The notes below the pieces were generated by a model that worked only from the letters and a program-made list of their open reading frames with translations, did not search any database and had not been told where the DNA came from. DNA of 43,797 nucleotides from Alloprevotella sp. OH1205_COT-284 (GTDB lineage Bacteria; Bacteroidota; Bacteroidia; Bacteroidales; Bacteroidaceae). The DNA lies in assembly GCF_003859795.1 (NCBI RefSeq), contig NZ_RQYI01000019.1, positions 1-43,797 on the forward strand, read 5' to 3'. Positions 32,235-40,243 of the stretch are shown here, in pieces. Position 1 is the stretch's first letter. Each line of letters opens with the position of its first letter. A program made the translations under genes and the position numbers.

Positions 32235-32433
32235 AACCCCTCCCGACACGGAGAGCGCATGTTGTCGAAAGCGCATGTTTTCGCCGTTCTCCGTCGGAGC
32301 TTTCCATGCACGGCAAGCATCACGCGATTGTGTCGATATTATCCCTGAAAATTGACACAGTCGCGTGATGCTTGCCGGCGTTTTGGGAAGTGGAAAAAGT
32401 CGGCGAAAGCAAAACAAAAAGAGGGGTACGCTG
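32235..32433. repeat. 24-bp-stem hairpin downstream of the winged-helix gene
   Basis: Left arm 32311-32334 (CGGCAAGCATCACGCGATTG and four more bases) pairs with right arm 32354-32377 over 24 positions with one wobble, around a 19-nt loop. The right arm is followed by GCGTTTT. A second imperfect stem (CCGAC...GTCGG) lies at about 32242-32297. The long stem is much longer than a normal terminator. Confidence 0.75.
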
Positions 32434-32464
32434 TTGGGCGAAACGGAATAAAGTCGTATCTTTG
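32434..32464 (+). promoter_or_regulatory. Bacteroidetes-type promoter of the metal permease gene
   Basis: TTG (32434-32436), a 20-bp spacer, TATCTTTG (32457-32464). The predicted start near 32470 gives a leader of about 70 nt before the ATG at 32542. Confidence 0.78.
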
Positions 32465-32541
32465 CAGGGAGGGGGAAATCGCCGGAAAACCGCCTCCTTT
32501 CAAAGATGCTCCGTGTTGGAATGGAGCAAAAACAGCATGTT

Positions 32542-33789
32542 ATGAATGATTTTTTGAATTTGATCCACGAAATGTCGCCCTATCTGTTGCTCGGCTTTCT
32601 CATCGCCGGGTTGATGCACGCTTTTGTGCCGGGGCAACTATACAGCCGTTATTTCTCGGCGCGCAATGTGCGCTCTGTTTTGTTGGCCGCCCTTTTCGGC
32701 ATTCCGTTGCCTTTGTGTTCTTGCGGCGTTATTCCCACGGCCATGTCTTTGCGTCGCGAGGGGGCGTCGCGAGGGGCGACCACGTCGTTTCTCATCGCCA
32801 CCCCGCAAACCGGCGTCGATTCCGTCATCGCCACGTTTTCGCTGCTCGGACTGCCTTTTGCCATTTTACGCCCCGTGGCGGCATTGATCACCGCCCTGAT
32901 CGGCGGAACGCTGGTCAATGTCTTCGACGATGCTGCCGATGCGCCCGATGCTTCGACGTCGGCAACGTGTGACGGTGTCTGTGCGCCCGACGAGCAACGT
33001 CCGCACTCGTTGGCAGGAAAAATGAAAGTGGCCTTGCGCTACGGCTTTGTAGACATGATGGCCGACATCGGTCGCAGGCTCGTGATCGGTTTGCTCGTGG
33101 CCGGAGTGATCACCGTTTTTGTGCCCGACGACTTTTTTGCACGCTTTGCCGAACACTCGTTGTTGAGCATGGCGGCTGTGTTGTTGCTCGCCGTGCCGAT
33201 GTATGTTTGTGCCACCGGCAGCATTCCCATTGCCGTGGCCTTGTTGCTCAAAGGGCTTTCGCCCGGCACGGCTCTCGTTTTGCTCATGGCCGGCCCTGCC
33301 GTGAATGTGGCTTCGATGTTGGTGGTGGGCAAGGTGTTGGGGCGGCGCACATTGGTGGTCTACACGGCTTCGATAGTGGGAGGAGCCATGCTCTTCGGGT
33401 TGGCGATGGACGCTTTTCTGCCGCGTGAGTGGTTTGTGCCGACCATTGCCCCCACGCCCGAATGCTGTCGTCCCGAAACGCCCTTGCTGCAATGGATCTC
33501 CACGCTCGGTTTGGGCGCACTGCTGATCAATGCACTCCTTGTGCAACCGTTGCGCAAACGCACCGCCGCCGTGTCGCACGAGGCACACGAAAGAGTGTTT
33601 GTCGTTCGCGGCATGTCGTGCAATCACTGTCGCACGAACGTCGAACGGGTGCTTCGCTCCTTGGAAGAGGTGGACGAAGCCACGGTGAGCTTGGAACGTG
33701 GAGAAGCCGTGGTGAAAGGTGCGGCTTCGCTCGAAACGCTGCAAAAGGCCGTTTCGACCATTGGGTTTGAATTGCTGCCGCCGTCGTGA
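32542..33789 (+). CDS. permease fused to a C-terminal HMA domain, probable Cu/Zn efflux (SO_0444 type)
   Basis: A 415-residue membrane protein of the COG0701/DUF318 permease family. The N-terminal half has four or more membrane helices with the conserved CSCGVIP motif (C59, C61) and the second half repeats the pattern around CATGSIPIAVALL and MAGPAVNVASM. The final 63 residues form a heavy-metal-associated domain with the metal-binding GMSCNHC pair (C360, C363). This matches the SO_0444-type copper/zinc efflux proteins, the HMA domain presumably loading metal to the channel. Three start codons are available; I choose MNDFLNLIHEM because family members begin there. Confidence 0.88.
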   Translation: MNDFLNLIHEMSPYLLLGFLIAGLMHAFVPGQLYSRYFSARNVRSVLLAALFGIPLPLCSCGVIPTAMSLRREGASRGATTSFLIATPQTGVDSVIATFSLLGLPFAILRPVAALITALIGGTLVNVFDDAADAPDASTSATCDGVCAPDEQRPHSLAGKMKVALRYGFVDMMADIGRRLVIGLLVAGVITVFVPDDFFARFAEHSLLSMAAVLLLAVPMYVCATGSIPIAVALLLKGLSPGTALVLLMAGPAVNVASMLVVGKVLGRRTLVVYTASIVGGAMLFGLAMDAFLPREWFVPTIAPTPECCRPETPLLQWISTLGLGALLINALLVQPLRKRTAAVSHEAHERVFVVRGMSCNHCRTNVERVLRSLEEVDEATVSLERGEAVVKGAASLETLQKAVSTIGFELLPPS

Positions 33790-33954
33790 CGGCAAACTGC
33801 GTCCGCCGCTTGCCACTCGCCGCCTCTGCCCCTGCCGCCCTTGTCGTGTTTCGCCTGCCGTTTCGGCGGTTGCGGAGCCGGCAGGGGCGGCGGGTGTGCA
33901 TAGAGGGAGAAAGGAGGAGAGGGGAGCAGATGAAAGTTGTTTTAACACCGACGA
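33790..33954. other. GC-rich hairpin region downstream of the permease gene
   Basis: A long GC-rich inverted repeat pairs about 33819-33837 (GCCGCCTCTGCCCCTGCCG) with about 33879-33893 (CGGCAGGGGCGGCGG), interrupted by three unpaired bases. It probably ends permease transcription, although no strong T tract follows. Confidence 0.5.
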
Positions 33955-33986
33955 TTTGCTGAGTCGGCGGAGTTTGTGTATTTTTG
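33955..33986 (+). promoter_or_regulatory. Bacteroidetes-type promoter of yhhQ
   Basis: TTTG (33955-33958), a 20-bp spacer, TATTTTTG (33979-33986): a full consensus match. The predicted start near 33992 gives a leader of about 90 nt, unusually long compared with the hexosaminidase leader, and it contains the riboswitch candidate. Confidence 0.82.
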
Positions 33987-34046
33987 CAGCCGTTTGCGCC
34001 GTTTCGGCCATGTTGGGCAGGAACAGCGCGACATCGCGCTCTTCAA

Positions 34047-34076
34047 CAGTGTAGCAGCTACCACTCTAAAAACAAG
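34047..34076 (+). promoter_or_regulatory. preQ1-I riboswitch candidate overlapping the yhhQ ribosome binding region
   Basis: Stem P1 AGTG (34048-34051) with CACT (34062-34065), loop TAGCAGCTAC (34052-34061), and A-rich tail TAAAAACAAG (34067-34076), five bases before the ATG. This matches the short preQ1-I (type II) aptamer known from Thermoanaerobacter, in which C61 here would read preQ1 and the pseudoknot pairs C55-G76 and G57-C73. Occupancy would sequester the tail, so preQ1 should shut off translation of the precursor transporter. An additional hairpin GCGCG/CGCGC (about 34026-34039) lies upstream. Identified by eye. Confidence 0.75.
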
Positions 34077-34081
34077 ATTTC

Positions 34082-34768
34082 ATGAATTCCGAAAAAAACG
34101 TAAGCCTGTCGTTCATGTTGATGGGCGTTTTGTTTTGTGTGTGCCTTGTGGCCTCCAACCTTTTGGAAACCAAAATCATACAGATCGGCCCCTTTGCGCT
34201 GACGGCAGGTTTCCTCGTTTTCCCCGTTTCTTACATCATCAACGACTGCATCGCCGAGGTGTGGGGCTTTCGCAAAGTGCGCCTCGTCATCTGGTTGGGT
34301 TTTCTGATGAATTTTTTTGTCGTCCTTTTGGGCAATATCGCCGTGGCCTTGCCGGCCGCTCCTTTTTGGAAAGGCGAAGAGCATTTCAACTTCGTTTTCG
34401 GGCTTGCACCGCGCATTGCCTTTGCCAGTCTGTTGGCTTTTATCGTGGGCTCCTTTCTCAACGCGTGGGTGATGAGCCGCATGAAGGTCATCAGCAAAGG
34501 GCGCAACTTCTCGCTGAGGGCGGTGGTTTCGACGCTGGTAGGCGAAACGGCCGACTCGCTCATCTTTTTTCCCATTGCCTTTTTCGGTTTGATCGGCGGC
34601 AGTGAGATGCTCATGCTCATGCTCATACAGATTGCCGCCAAAACGCTCTACGAAATCATCATTCTGCCGCTCACGGTGCAGGTGGTGAAATATGTGAAGC
34701 GACACGAGCACACCGACGTGTTCGACCAAAATATTTCTTACAACATCCTCAAAATTAAAGATCTCTAA
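34082..34768 (+). CDS. yhhQ: queuosine precursor transporter YhhQ
   Basis: A 228-residue integral membrane protein of the COG1738/YhhQ (VUT) family, importing queuosine precursors (preQ0, preQ1 or queuine) for tRNA modification. About six membrane helices are visible. Signature regions are ASNLLETKI, YIINDCIAEVWGFRKVRLVIWLGF, GSFLNAWVMSRMKV, STLVGETADSLIFFPIAFFG and KTLYEIIILPLTVQVVKYVKRHE. The preQ1-I riboswitch candidate over its ribosome binding region supports the substrate assignment independently. Confidence 0.94.
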   Translation: MNSEKNVSLSFMLMGVLFCVCLVASNLLETKIIQIGPFALTAGFLVFPVSYIINDCIAEVWGFRKVRLVIWLGFLMNFFVVLLGNIAVALPAAPFWKGEEHFNFVFGLAPRIAFASLLAFIVGSFLNAWVMSRMKVISKGRNFSLRAVVSTLVGETADSLIFFPIAFFGLIGGSEMLMLMLIQIAAKTLYEIIILPLTVQVVKYVKRHEHTDVFDQNISYNILKIKDL

Positions 34769-34786
34769 AACTGACTTGTGAGCGCG

Positions 34787-34827
34787 AAAAACGCCGCCGG
34801 GTGCATGATTGTTGCACTCGGCGGCGT
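34787..34827. terminator. strong GC hairpin after yhhQ
   Basis: ACGCCGCCGGGTGCA (34791-34805) pairs with TGCACTCGGCGGCGT (34813-34827) over 15 bp with one wobble. The T tract is on the leftward side (AAAA at 34787-34790), so it suits the leftward SIMPL gene best, but it may also end yhhQ transcripts. Confidence 0.65.
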
Positions 34828-34952
34828 GTGGTTTCGGAGAGGGGGAAACCTTGTGTCGGGAATGGGCGTCCGATCCCCCGAAAATGCGGCAGGTTTTCCA
34901 AAGGTGTTGTCGGGAGTTCCGCTAAATGGCTCATCTCTCCGACCGGTATGGA

Positions 34953-35087
34953 TCAGTCTTCCAAAAAATATTCCACCGTGGTGACAACCCTCACCTTTTT
35001 GATGTGAGCGGTGTTGGCATCGCGGTCTTCGATAGAAAACTGGCCTTGCGATGCGGTTTTGATTTTGCCCAATCGGCTGTCGGAATC
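34953..35087 (-). pseudogene. 3' remnant of the SIMPL gene after a premature stop
   Basis: Directly after the TAA at 35088-35090, the same frame continues for 44 sense codons to TGA at 34953-34955: it begins DSDSRLGKIKTASQGQFS and ends RVVTTVEYFLED. That is the normal C-terminal end of SIMPL (DUF541) proteins, so this stretch was coding until a single nonsense change (for example GAA or AAA to TAA). It is now probably untranslated unless there is readthrough. There is no start codon giving a plausible separate gene. Confidence 0.85.
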
Positions 35088-35657
35088 TTAGGCAAACTTC
35101 TCGGCGGCGGAGCGTGCGTTTTTGGTGGCTTCTTCGATCATTTGCGGCTTGATGTCGTTGAGGCCGGTGTAGAGGTAGTTCAGCGAGTTGCTGCCATATT
35201 CCACCGCTTCGACGGCAATGCCGTGTTTCAGCAGTTCCGTTTGCCGCTGCATCAGTTTGCGGACGGTATCGACATTGGCGGAGGTGACGATAATCGCACT
35301 CGACGCGATGTAGCGTTCTTCTCCTTTGAAATCGCTGTAAGCATTGGCTTTCCGATCATCTACGGTGGGAGGATTGATGCTGATTTCGGAAGCCCGAATG
35401 CCGTTTTGGGTGAGAAATCTCACGATGTCGGCATTTTTCTGTTTGATGTTGTCATACATTTGCGAGGGCGACGCGCCCAGCTCTTTGTAGACGATCGGCC
35501 AGATCACTTTGTCGGCCTTGACTTCCGTTTCGGCCAGACCTTTCACCGTGACCACGCGGTCTTTGTTGATAAAATCGCCGACGGCGGCGCGAAAAAGCAA
35601 ACCGATGCCCAGCAGAGCCGTGGCGATGATGAGGGATTCGATGCGCAGGTGTTTCAT
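35088..35657 (-). CDS. SIMPL-domain (DUF541) protein, truncated by a premature stop
   Basis: 189 residues, beginning with an N-terminal membrane anchor or signal (about 8-26) and the SIMPL signature VVTVKGLAETEVKADKVIWPIVYKELG. The fold continues through SEISINPPTVDD, ERYIASSAIIVTSANVDTVRKL and ends AEKFA with TAA. Intact relatives carry about 45 more residues, and those are present in frame just downstream. SIMPL proteins are periplasmic or membrane-anchored, of uncertain function. Losing the last strands probably destabilises the fold. The gene follows the carboxylesterase by 60 bp. Confidence 0.85.
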   Translation of the reverse strand: MKHLRIESLIIATALLGIGLLFRAAVGDFINKDRVVTVKGLAETEVKADKVIWPIVYKELGASPSQMYDNIKQKNADIVRFLTQNGIRASEISINPPTVDDRKANAYSDFKGEERYIASSAIIVTSANVDTVRKLMQRQTELLKHGIAVEAVEYGSNSLNYLYTGLNDIKPQMIEEATKNARSAAEKFA

Positions 35658-35717
35658 GGGGTTGATGTGTTTTTAAGGGGTTGATGAGATGATGTTGCGA
35701 AGTGTCGGAAAAGCGGT

Positions 35718-37376
35718 TCATCGGCCGATGTGCCCAATGTGATATTTCAGTAGGGGAGTGAGCAGGCGTCGTGCCAAAGGGCGTGGGTCGTTTTCGATTT
35801 CCAATGTGGAGTCGAGGCGCATGGTGGCGCGCGTTTCCGGATCATAAGGCGGCCATTCGCATTCGGTGGTCGAGGGGTTGCCGGTGCGTGCAAAATTGAC
35901 CCACATCTGTTGCACGCGTTCGGCCAAACGGTGGTCGATGTTGTCGCCGGTGAAGAGCGTTTCGTGCAGATTGCCGAAAACGTAGGCCAGTTCGACGGCG
36001 TGGCAGGCTTTGAGGTGGGGCAGACCGGAGGGATACGTCCAGCGATACATGAAAGAGCGTCCGCCGCCGAGGGCGTGGCATTCGGCCTGAGCAATGGCCG
36101 GAAGGCGAAAAACCACTTCGTTGTAGTATTCCGTTTTCTTCCAAACGTCTTCCATTGGGAGCGAATCGAAAAAGGCACGGACGCGACGGCGGTCGGCGGT
36201 TGAGAGCGGCTCGAAACTGCGGCGACAGACCAACGGCAGCATGAAACGATACACCTGATAGCCACCCACCTCCTGCATCCAAAGGCGTGCCTCGTCTTCG
36301 TTGGTGCCGATGAGCAGGTCGAGGTGTGCCGCATCGCCGCGGCGATAGGCTTGGTAGAGGTCGTGGGGGATGCGCCGGCCGTCGCGTTGAGGGAATGCGT
36401 TGTAGAGCATGAGGTGCTCGTTGGCGCGGATCAAGGCGTGTGTTGGTAGGCGCGAGAGTTGCTCCATGTTGTTGCAACCGGTGTGGCGGAGGAATTTGCG
36501 TGCGAAAATTTTGCAGTCCTCCCGATCGTAGCTCAATGCGACGCTGCCGCTTTGGGCGATGACGCGTTGAAACAGACCTTTGGCTTCGGGCATGACGGCC
36601 AAGAGCGAAACACTGCCGCCGCCGGCCGATTCGCCGAATATCGTGACGCGGTCGGGATTTCCGCCGAACGCATGGATGTTTTCGCGCACCCACCGCAGGG
36701 CTTGAACCTGATCGAGCAAACCGAGGTTGGGGGCGTCGGGATAGGCTTCGCCGCCCGGCACGTCGGAGAAATCAATGAAGCCCAGCATACCGAGGCGGTA
36801 GCCGATGGTGACTAAGACGATGTCGGGATGTTGTTCGACAAGGCGCTGACCGTCATACAGAGGGTTGGACGTGCCGCCCCAAGCATAGGATCCGCCGTGA
36901 ATGAAGACCATTACGGTCTTATCGGTCGAGCGACAAGTGTGGCTCGTCCAAATGTTGAGATACAGACATGCCTCGCTTTGGCGATGAAAGGAGGCCGGCT
37001 CTTGTTCGCGTTCCGATTGAAGGGAGGAGGGGGCAAAGTGAAAGGCCGAAAACACCCGACGGTCGGGGTGGGGCGGCAGAGGGGCTTTCCAGCGCAGAGA
37101 GCCGATGGGTTGGCGGGCGTAGGGGATGCCTTTGAAAGCGATGACTTCGCCATTGAGCTGTCCGACGAATGTGCCGTTTTCGCAGGTGGCAGACAGTGCC
37201 TTGTCGTAGGGCAGGCGGATGCTGTCGTCTTCGAGCACCCGATTGCGACGACCGTCTGTTTTGTGGCGCAAAGTGCGACGGCGATTTTCTCGTCGGCCCC
37301 AAAACGCGGAGAATGCACCGGCGGTGACGACCAAACCGGTGCTCAGAAGAGCAAGCGAAAGTCGAAACTTATTCAT
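35718..37376 (-). CDS. type B carboxylesterase, exported
   Basis: A 552-residue alpha/beta hydrolase of the carboxylesterase/lipase type B family. N-terminal hydrophobic segment about 5-25 (signal or anchor) and then an Arg-rich stretch (28-46). The oxyanion loop HGGSYAWGG, nucleophile S250 in GESAGGG, acid E362 in GTNEDEA and H459 in KACHAVELAYVFGN complete the triad. FKGIPYARQPIGSLRWKAP and SEACLYLNIW are family marks. It hydrolyses carboxyl esters, of unknown natural substrate. The chosen start is MNKFRLSLALLSTG. A further upstream Met reads through the terminator and is rejected. Confidence 0.92.
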   Translation of the reverse strand: MNKFRLSLALLSTGLVVTAGAFSAFWGRRENRRRTLRHKTDGRRNRVLEDDSIRLPYDKALSATCENGTFVGQLNGEVIAFKGIPYARQPIGSLRWKAPLPPHPDRRVFSAFHFAPSSLQSEREQEPASFHRQSEACLYLNIWTSHTCRSTDKTVMVFIHGGSYAWGGTSNPLYDGQRLVEQHPDIVLVTIGYRLGMLGFIDFSDVPGGEAYPDAPNLGLLDQVQALRWVRENIHAFGGNPDRVTIFGESAGGGSVSLLAVMPEAKGLFQRVIAQSGSVALSYDREDCKIFARKFLRHTGCNNMEQLSRLPTHALIRANEHLMLYNAFPQRDGRRIPHDLYQAYRRGDAAHLDLLIGTNEDEARLWMQEVGGYQVYRFMLPLVCRRSFEPLSTADRRRVRAFFDSLPMEDVWKKTEYYNEVVFRLPAIAQAECHALGGGRSFMYRWTYPSGLPHLKACHAVELAYVFGNLHETLFTGDNIDHRLAERVQQMWVNFARTGNPSTTECEWPPYDPETRATMRLDSTLEIENDPRPLARRLLTPLLKYHIGHIGR

Positions 37377-37442
37377 GATCGGAGAGAATTTGAAAAGAGG
37401 CCGGCGGCAGCCGTGGCAACCGTTGAACGAGAAGAATAGAGG

Positions 37443-37504
37443 AAAAAATATTGCCTCACCTCTTTCCTCACATCTTGCAGACATGATGTAGGGAAGAGGC
37501 GAGG
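37443..37504 (-). terminator. terminator of the LRR/small-protein transcript
   Basis: Imperfect 20-bp stem between about 37454-37475 and 37485-37504, followed on the leftward strand by six T (37443-37448). It lies about 70 bp past the small-protein stop. Confidence 0.7.
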
Positions 37505-37574
37505 CTATGCTCAGAAAGTTGAGGTGCGGATTGGCGTCATGCCGCAAGTTGCGGCGACGTCTGTCGAGCGAGGA

Positions 37575-37730
37575 TTATTCGCTGTCACCCCAAATGGAAG
37601 ATTTGCGTTGTGAGTATTGTCCGGCATCTCCCGCTTCGTTTGTGATGCCTATATTTGATTGCTGAAGAATAGGCTGTTCCAATCTGAGGGCAATGCTCGT
37701 CATTGTGGGAACGATATATTGTTTTTTCAT
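37575..37730 (-). CDS. 51-residue small protein, Bacteroidales MKKQYIVP type
   Basis: MKKQYIVPTMTSIALRLEQPILQQS, then a Gly/Asn/acidic second half ending SSIWGDSE. This is the layout of the many short proteins of Prevotella-like genomes that start MKKxYIxP, have a hydrophobic LE-type strand and an acidic/aromatic end. There is no signal peptide and no cysteine. It lies 28 bp downstream of the LRR gene on the same strand and shares its promoter and terminator. Role unknown. A start 17 codons upstream would overlap the LRR gene and is less likely. Confidence 0.7.
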   Translation of the reverse strand: MKKQYIVPTMTSIALRLEQPILQQSNIGITNEAGDAGQYSQRKSSIWGDSE

Positions 37731-37758
37731 AATGGTCGGTGTTAGTTGGAAAGGTGGA

Positions 37759-39048
37759 TTAACGAATAATTCTTTTGCCATTTACGATATAAATTCCTCT
37801 TTGTTTGGAAGTCGTGCGACGTCCGGAGAGGTCATAAACGGGAGCGGTCGGGTCGGCTTCTATGTCGTTTTTGATCTCACTGATGCCCGTCAGGTTGTCG
37901 TCGAGCGAGAAACCTTGCACTGGCGATGAGGTGTTCACTTCCAAGAAGCAACGATTTGGAGCGTTGTTCACGCTTGTGCCGTCGGTGCCGTTTTGGTAAT
38001 AGAAACCGAATTTTCCGTTTTTCTTGGTCAATACATAGTATCGGGTGGATCCGGTGGATTGTGTCAATCCCTCTGTGCCGCGCAACAGATTTCCACTTAC
38101 GTCTGTGGTGTTGTCGAGGAGAAGTTTGGATTCAACGACCTCATAAGTCCCGGGAGCGCCTTTCAATAGAAGAGGTGTGTTGGCTTTGATCGCGCCGTTT
38201 CCGGAATTGAAAACATAGTCGACCGTGGCTTTTCTTCCGGATACCGTCACCGTTCCGGCAACTACTCCTTTGGGGAGGCAATATTTTTTGTCCCAATTAA
38301 ATGTGGCATGGCCGAAGTCTGGAATGGTCAGCTTGAATACGGATAATACTTTTTGGGGGAGCTCGCCAAATCCATTAGACCATCTGTTATCATATCCGGT
38401 TGCATCTTGAGGAACATAAATATCGTAGACATTGGAGGGAAAAGAAAAATCTGTTTCCGTATTCGGAGCGACTTTACTCCGACATTCTATTTTTTTTAAT
38501 TTATTGCAATAATTAAAAACGAATCTACCTAGATATTTTAAGCTCGCGGGTAGGGATATTTTGTAAAGTCCCGTACAGCCAGCAAAGACACTTGCATTAA
38601 GATTTGTCAGTCCTTCATTTGGAAAATAGACATCTTGCAGATTTATGCATCCGGAAAAAGCTGCTTCTTCAATGGTAGTCAATGTTGAAGGAAAAGAAAT
38701 CTTTGTAAGTCCCCAACATTTGTCGAATGCATTTTTACCGATTGTTTCCAAACCTTCGGGAAGGGAGAAACCTATGGCTTTATACCTTTGGAATGCTTCG
38801 TTTTCAATGGATGTAACTTTGTAGTTCTTTCCGTTGTGTTGGATGGTGGCAGGAATGGTCTCTTCTCCATTGAATGTTGGATCTCCACTTTTTACAGCTG
38901 CCGTTTTGGTGGCTTCATTGAGTTTATAGGTGATTCTGCCTATTTGGGTTTCTGTCTGTGCAACCGCGGTTTGCGGTATGAGTACGCATAATCCGAAACT
39001 TACGATCAAAACAGAGAGTGATCGCGAGAATAATGTATAAATGTTCAT
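37759..39048 (-). CDS. BspA-like leucine-rich repeat surface protein
   Basis: A 429-residue exported protein. The signal peptide ends near AVAQ (about 30). An LRR_5/BspA-type repeat block (about 75-200) has recurring units such as SIENEAFQRYKAIGFSLPEGLETIGKNAF. A beta-rich middle region (about 235-390) resembles accessory domains of such proteins. The C-terminus GISEIKND and YDLSGRRTTSKQRGIYIVNGKRIIR resembles type IX secretion sorting tails. BspA proteins bind host matrix proteins or other bacteria, by family analogy. The gene has a promoter with a 200-nt leader containing a hairpin. Confidence 0.88.
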   Translation of the reverse strand: MNIYTLFSRSLSVLIVSFGLCVLIPQTAVAQTETQIGRITYKLNEATKTAAVKSGDPTFNGEETIPATIQHNGKNYKVTSIENEAFQRYKAIGFSLPEGLETIGKNAFDKCWGLTKISFPSTLTTIEEAAFSGCINLQDVYFPNEGLTNLNASVFAGCTGLYKISLPASLKYLGRFVFNYCNKLKKIECRSKVAPNTETDFSFPSNVYDIYVPQDATGYDNRWSNGFGELPQKVLSVFKLTIPDFGHATFNWDKKYCLPKGVVAGTVTVSGRKATVDYVFNSGNGAIKANTPLLLKGAPGTYEVVESKLLLDNTTDVSGNLLRGTEGLTQSTGSTRYYVLTKKNGKFGFYYQNGTDGTSVNNAPNRCFLEVNTSSPVQGFSLDDNLTGISEIKNDIEADPTAPVYDLSGRRTTSKQRGIYIVNGKRIIR

Positions 39049-39254
39049 AAAGTATTGAGAAATAAATTTGATTGATATAAAATCTGATAAGTAAAGAGTA
39101 TCGCATTTGGCGATACAATTTGTAGTATAGTTTCGTCTTGCTTTAAATTAAAAGCCGGAAGAAAATCATGGGATCGTTAAAATATTACAGCAATTTTATT
39201 AACAACAAAAACGAAATCTTACTCAAAAATAGAGAGGGAGATTTTCTAACACTG
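39049..39254 (-). other. long leader of the LRR gene
   Basis: About 200 nt of AT-rich leader, read leftward. A perfect hairpin GTATCGC/GCGATAC occupies 39098-39116, close to the start codon. It could shape translation or stability, and no known riboswitch class is evident to me. Its length is unusual beside other leaders in this window. Confidence 0.45.
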
Positions 39255-39286
39255 CAAAAGTAGGATTTATTATTGACTTAAACAAA
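39255..39286 (-). promoter_or_regulatory. leftward Bacteroidetes-type promoter of the LRR gene
   Basis: On the minus strand TTTG (39283-39286), a 20-bp spacer and TACTTTTG (39255-39262). Confidence 0.75.
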
Positions 39287-39439
39287 ATAAAAGAAAAGAT
39301 TTCTGGAATGAATCTAAAAAAAGGAGAAATCTATGTTTCGTGCTATTAAAAAAGAGGTGATGACTAATGGAGTAGACAAGTCGCGGACGATGGCAAAAAA
39401 ACGTCGTCGAGAGATTCGAGAACGAGTGATAATGGAGGA

Positions 39440-39994
39440 TCAGATCATGGGCTCAAATTTGTAGCCGAGGCGTTTCAGTTCGACGGCCACACCGATGCGA
39501 AACAGCGCATGGATGCTGCGAACGTAGACGTGAAAGGCCATGGGGCTTTGCGGTTCGATGCCTTCGTGGCGTATTTTGTCGAGTGCGGTGCGGGCGCATT
39601 GCCGCACGAGGTCTTCGGTGGCGGCATAATGCGCGGATGAGGGCGGAAAACCCAAAACCTCCTCGCGCACATATTCGTCCAGACAATCGAAACCGCGGGG
39701 ATCTCTCACGGCGGCGTAGAGGCAGGCGCGGCGACTGTGGCGCGCCCAGTCTTCGTCCCAAAAGTGTGCCACGGCCATGCCTACATACATCATCCAGCCC
39801 AAGGCCGCATCGGGATATTGGGCAATTTCCTTGACAGCATCGGCCATGTAGGCGGAGGCAATGTCGCGCCAACGCTCTTCGAGGTCGGGTGTTTCGAGGA
39901 GTTGCCGGTCGAGTGCTCCCTTTTGGGTGCAAAGTCTGAGGAGTTGTTCGGTGAGTTGTTGTTGATAAGTGTCGAGATATTCTTGTTGTTCCAT
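39440..39994 (-). CDS. conserved protein of unknown function
   Basis: A 184-residue protein, mostly helical: an N-terminal Gln/Leu-rich helix (QEYLDTYQQQLTEQLLRLCTQ), a region with ALGWMMYVGMAVAHFWDEDWARHS, and a C-terminal FHVYVRSIHALFRIGVAVELKRLGYKFEPMI. There is no signal peptide; the central hydrophobic patch is short. I do not recognise the family. A TATCTTTG at 40131-40138 on this strand may be the -7 box, with a poor -33. It borders the AT-rich Doc module, and its own base composition is normal for the window. Confidence 0.75.
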   Translation of the reverse strand: MEQQEYLDTYQQQLTEQLLRLCTQKGALDRQLLETPDLEERWRDIASAYMADAVKEIAQYPDAALGWMMYVGMAVAHFWDEDWARHSRRACLYAAVRDPRGFDCLDEYVREEVLGFPPSSAHYAATEDLVRQCARTALDKIRHEGIEPQSPMAFHVYVRSIHALFRIGVAVELKRLGYKFEPMI

Positions 39995-40243
39995 TGAGGG
40001 GAGAAAAGTGAATGATGAAAACCGTGCATCTCATCGGACGGGGATAGCGGCGGATGCAACGCGAGAGGGAAGAAAGAGCGTCGGTAGGGAGAACGGTCTG
40101 CCGGAACGGATGCCGAAGGTCTGCGTTTTGCAAAGATAATGCTTTGTTTCGACAACGACACCATGAGATGCCTTATTGGTTAGGATAGTATAAAGCTCAC
40201 CGTTAGAGAAACTGGTTTCCGACAATCTCAATCTTTACAATTC

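Noticed and set aside
37377-37547. N-terminal extension of the carboxylesterase
   Set aside because: It translates the terminator of the upstream transcript; the internal Met starts a proper hydrophobic leader.
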